Positions 62,245 through 64,000 of a stretch of DNA of 64,000 nt are shown piece by piece (the first letter of the stretch is position 1; every line of letters starts with the position of its first letter). The notes beneath the pieces are model-generated. The model had not been told where the DNA came from and did not search any database. It saw nothing but the letters and a program-made list of their open reading frames with translations. The translations under genes and the position numbers were made by a program. The stretch covers positions 62,001 through 126,000 of the forward strand of contig VZSF01002037.1 in the NCBI GenBank assembly GCA_013398295.1, read 5' to 3'. This DNA comes from Chionis minor. Taxonomy: Eukaryota > Chordata > Aves > Charadriiformes > Chionididae.

Positions 62245-63219
62245 CCCGCTTCAGGTCGGTGCTGGGACCTGCACTATTCAACATCTTTGTTGGTGACGTG
62301 GACAGTGGGGTTGAGCGCACCTTCAGCAAGTTTGCCGATGACACCAAGTTGTTTGGTGAAGTAGACACGCTGGAGGGGAGGGATGCCTTCCAGAGGGACC
62401 CAGACAGGCTGGAGAGGTGGGCCCAAGCTAACCTCATGCAGTTCAACAAGTCCAAGTGCAAGGTCCTACATCTGGGTTGGGGCAAGCCCATGCACAAATA
62501 CAGGCTGGGCAAGGAATGGCTGGAGAGCAGCCCTGAGGAGAAGGATCTGTGCTGACTGACGAGAAGCTCAACATGAGCCAGCAATGTGCGATCGCAGCCC
62601 AGAAGGCCAACCGCATCCTGGGCTGCATCAGGAGAAGTGTGGCCAGCAGGTCAAGGGAGGTGATTCTGCTCCTCTACTCCACTCTGGTGAGACCCCACCT
62701 GGAGTACTGCATCCAGCTCTGGAGTCCCCAACATAAGAAGGACATGGACCTGCTGGAGCGTGTCCAGAGGAGGGCCACGAGGATGGTCCGAGGGCTGGAG
62801 CACCTCTCCTATGAGGAGAGGCTGAAAGAGTTGGGGCTGTTCAGCCTGCAGAAGAGAAGGCTCCAGGGAGATCTTATTGCCACCTTCCAGTACCTAAAGG
62901 GGCTACAGGAGAGCAGGGGAAGGACTTTTTACTGGGGCATGTAGTGACAGGATGAGGGGGAATGGCTTTAAACTGGAAGAGGGCAGGTTTAGATTAAAGA
63001 TGAGGAAGAAATTTTTTCCTTTGAGGGTGGTGAGGCACGGGAACAGGTTGCCCAGAGAGGTTGTTGAGGCCCCATCCCTGGAGGGGTTCAAGGCCAGGCT
63101 GGATGTGGCCTTGGGCAACCTGGTCGAGTGGGAGGTGTCCCTGCCTATGGCAGGGTGGTTGGAACTCAATGATCTGCAAGGTCCCTTCCAACCTAAACCA
63201 TTCTCTGATTCAATGATTC
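62245..63219 (+). mobile_element. CR1 LINE with reverse-transcriptase catalytic region and full 3' end
   Basis: The longest continuous CR1 here. The frame from 62259 encodes the RT palm motif FADDTKLF (the CR1 form of the YxDD box) after [18 protein letters not shown] second frame (62549-62944) encodes [39 protein letters not shown] and [18 protein letters not shown]. The third part (62952 on) encodes [20 protein letters not shown] and [19 protein letters not shown]. The frame is broken near 62552 by loss of about four bases and near 62897-62900 by loss of one G from a G run, so it is inactive. It is 5'-truncated within the RT, just before the palm motif. The tail reads accattctctgattcaatga. 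Antisense to DCC. Confidence 0.96.
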
Positions 63220-64000
63220 CAGCCGAGCCTCACCACCCTTGCTACACCTCTGAGTGATGGAAAGCCAAAGATTCATGTTGCCCCAGAACGATGTTTGAGG
63301 AAAACACCACAGTAGAACAACTGGGGAACAGAATTCCATACGCATAACATCATCACCCCGAGGAGCCTGCAGGACACACAGAAGTGGGTCGTCCCACCTC
63401 GGTGAAAACAGGACTATTTAAGAACAAAACCCCACCTGAACCCAGCCCCCAAGTTGTTTTGACTGTCTTCAGTTACAGATTCCATTTTTAACGCTTTTCT
63501 TGATTTATGTATTTTGAAAATTATAGAGTCCTCCTGCTACTAAAACAACTGTACGTGATGGAGCTGGCAGAAGCGTGGGGCAGGAGGAGGGAAAGAAAAA
63601 GAGGAAAATTACTGTACTTTTTCCCCCTAAACAACACGCCAACATTCATAGATTCTCACATGCTTGAATAGGAACCTCTCGTGTGTAAAATCACAACCAA
63701 GGGCTGCAGTTTCTTTGCAGAGCTCATCTTTCCTTCTCCTCTTGCCAGACATACGCAAACACAGCTATCCAAACACGCTATCACAAGCTACTTTGTTCAG
63801 CCTCATAATGGATCATAATAGTTTCATCTTCTAAAGAGGCAGCCATCATGCCCTTCCAGCTATGGAGAAGCTATTTAACCATCCCTGAAAAACCACAAAG
63901 GCAGCAGCAAAGAAATGGTTGAGCCGGGCTCCCTCTGAGCACCGGCGTTCCTCCATGGAAGGGTGGAGAGGAGAGAGATGAAGCCACAAGTCTACCTTGC
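63220..64000. other. Intron sequence without recognised gene or repeat
   Basis: No exon or transposon recognised. A short purine-rich patch lies at 63570-63607. Confidence 0.5.

Larger units (their letters stand above)
34693..64000 (-). other. DCC: DCC intron 1 (3' part, continues beyond window)
   Basis: Everything upstream of the exon in gene orientation is intron 1. The acceptor end has an interrupted pyrimidine tract (TGTCTGTTATGGTTTTGGTC then TTTCAG). No signal-peptide exon, CpG island or promoter was seen up to 64000, so exon 1 lies outside. The interval holds CR1 fragments, low-complexity tracts and candidate non-coding elements that are listed separately. Confidence 0.88.

Noticed and set aside
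1..64000. CRISPR arrays, operons, phage or other prokaryotic systems
   Set aside because: Composition, intron-exon structure and repeat content are vertebrate. No regularly spaced direct repeats or clustered coding frames exist.
1..64000. tRNA, rRNA or other structured RNA genes
   Set aside because: No tRNA A/B-box pair with a plausible cloverleaf or known RNA motif was recognised by eye. A covariance-model scan would be needed to exclude small ones.

Overview
The window is ordinary vertebrate nuclear DNA, almost certainly from a bird. The evidence is about twenty fragments of CR1 LINE retrotransposons, most ending in the CR1 terminal ATTCTATG-type octamers, plus one avian-type retroviral LTR. 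There are no operons and no dense coding. Only one host coding segment is recognisable: a 321-bp exon on the minus strand at 34372-34692. It encodes the first immunoglobulin domain of DCC (deleted in colorectal carcinoma), the netrin-1 receptor used in axon guidance.

Layout: because DCC is read from the minus strand, positions 34693-64000 are the 3' part of intron 1 and positions 1-34371 are the 5' part of intron 2. Both introns run off the window. Neither exon 1 (signal peptide) nor exon 3 (second Ig domain) was found, which fits the very long first introns of DCC in other vertebrates. The exon has sound splice sites, is in phase 1 at both ends and has no internal stop, so it looks functional.

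Repeats: the CR1 copies are all 5'-truncated and lie in both orientations. By eye they fall into about four groups of tail sequence: a group with a shortened 'ggaggttcaagg' motif, a group with a 'ccacctacagcagg' motif, a group closest to chicken-type CR1 carrying reverse-transcriptase coding remnants, and a few old, eroded tails. One copy (about 8222-9783) contains a 722-base run of N, which is an assembly gap inside the element. A near-complete solo LTR lies at about 19513-20098. The remaining intron is AT-rich with homopolymer runs, a purine-rich block ending in a G-quadruplex-capable run (about 42960-43600), and a few short homeodomain/POU-motif clusters that could be conserved non-coding elements.

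The observations most worth following are these. (1) An intact DCC exon is present in a bird, a group in which I recall DCC being reported lost from some lineages. (2) A non-CR1 segment of about 145 bp follows a CR1 3' end at two places 13 kb apart, and in one of them is followed by a second CR1 tail, as if carried along by CR1 3' transduction. I found no evidence for a novel multi-gene system. Apart from the DCC exon and the CR1 remnants, the open reading frames look like chance.
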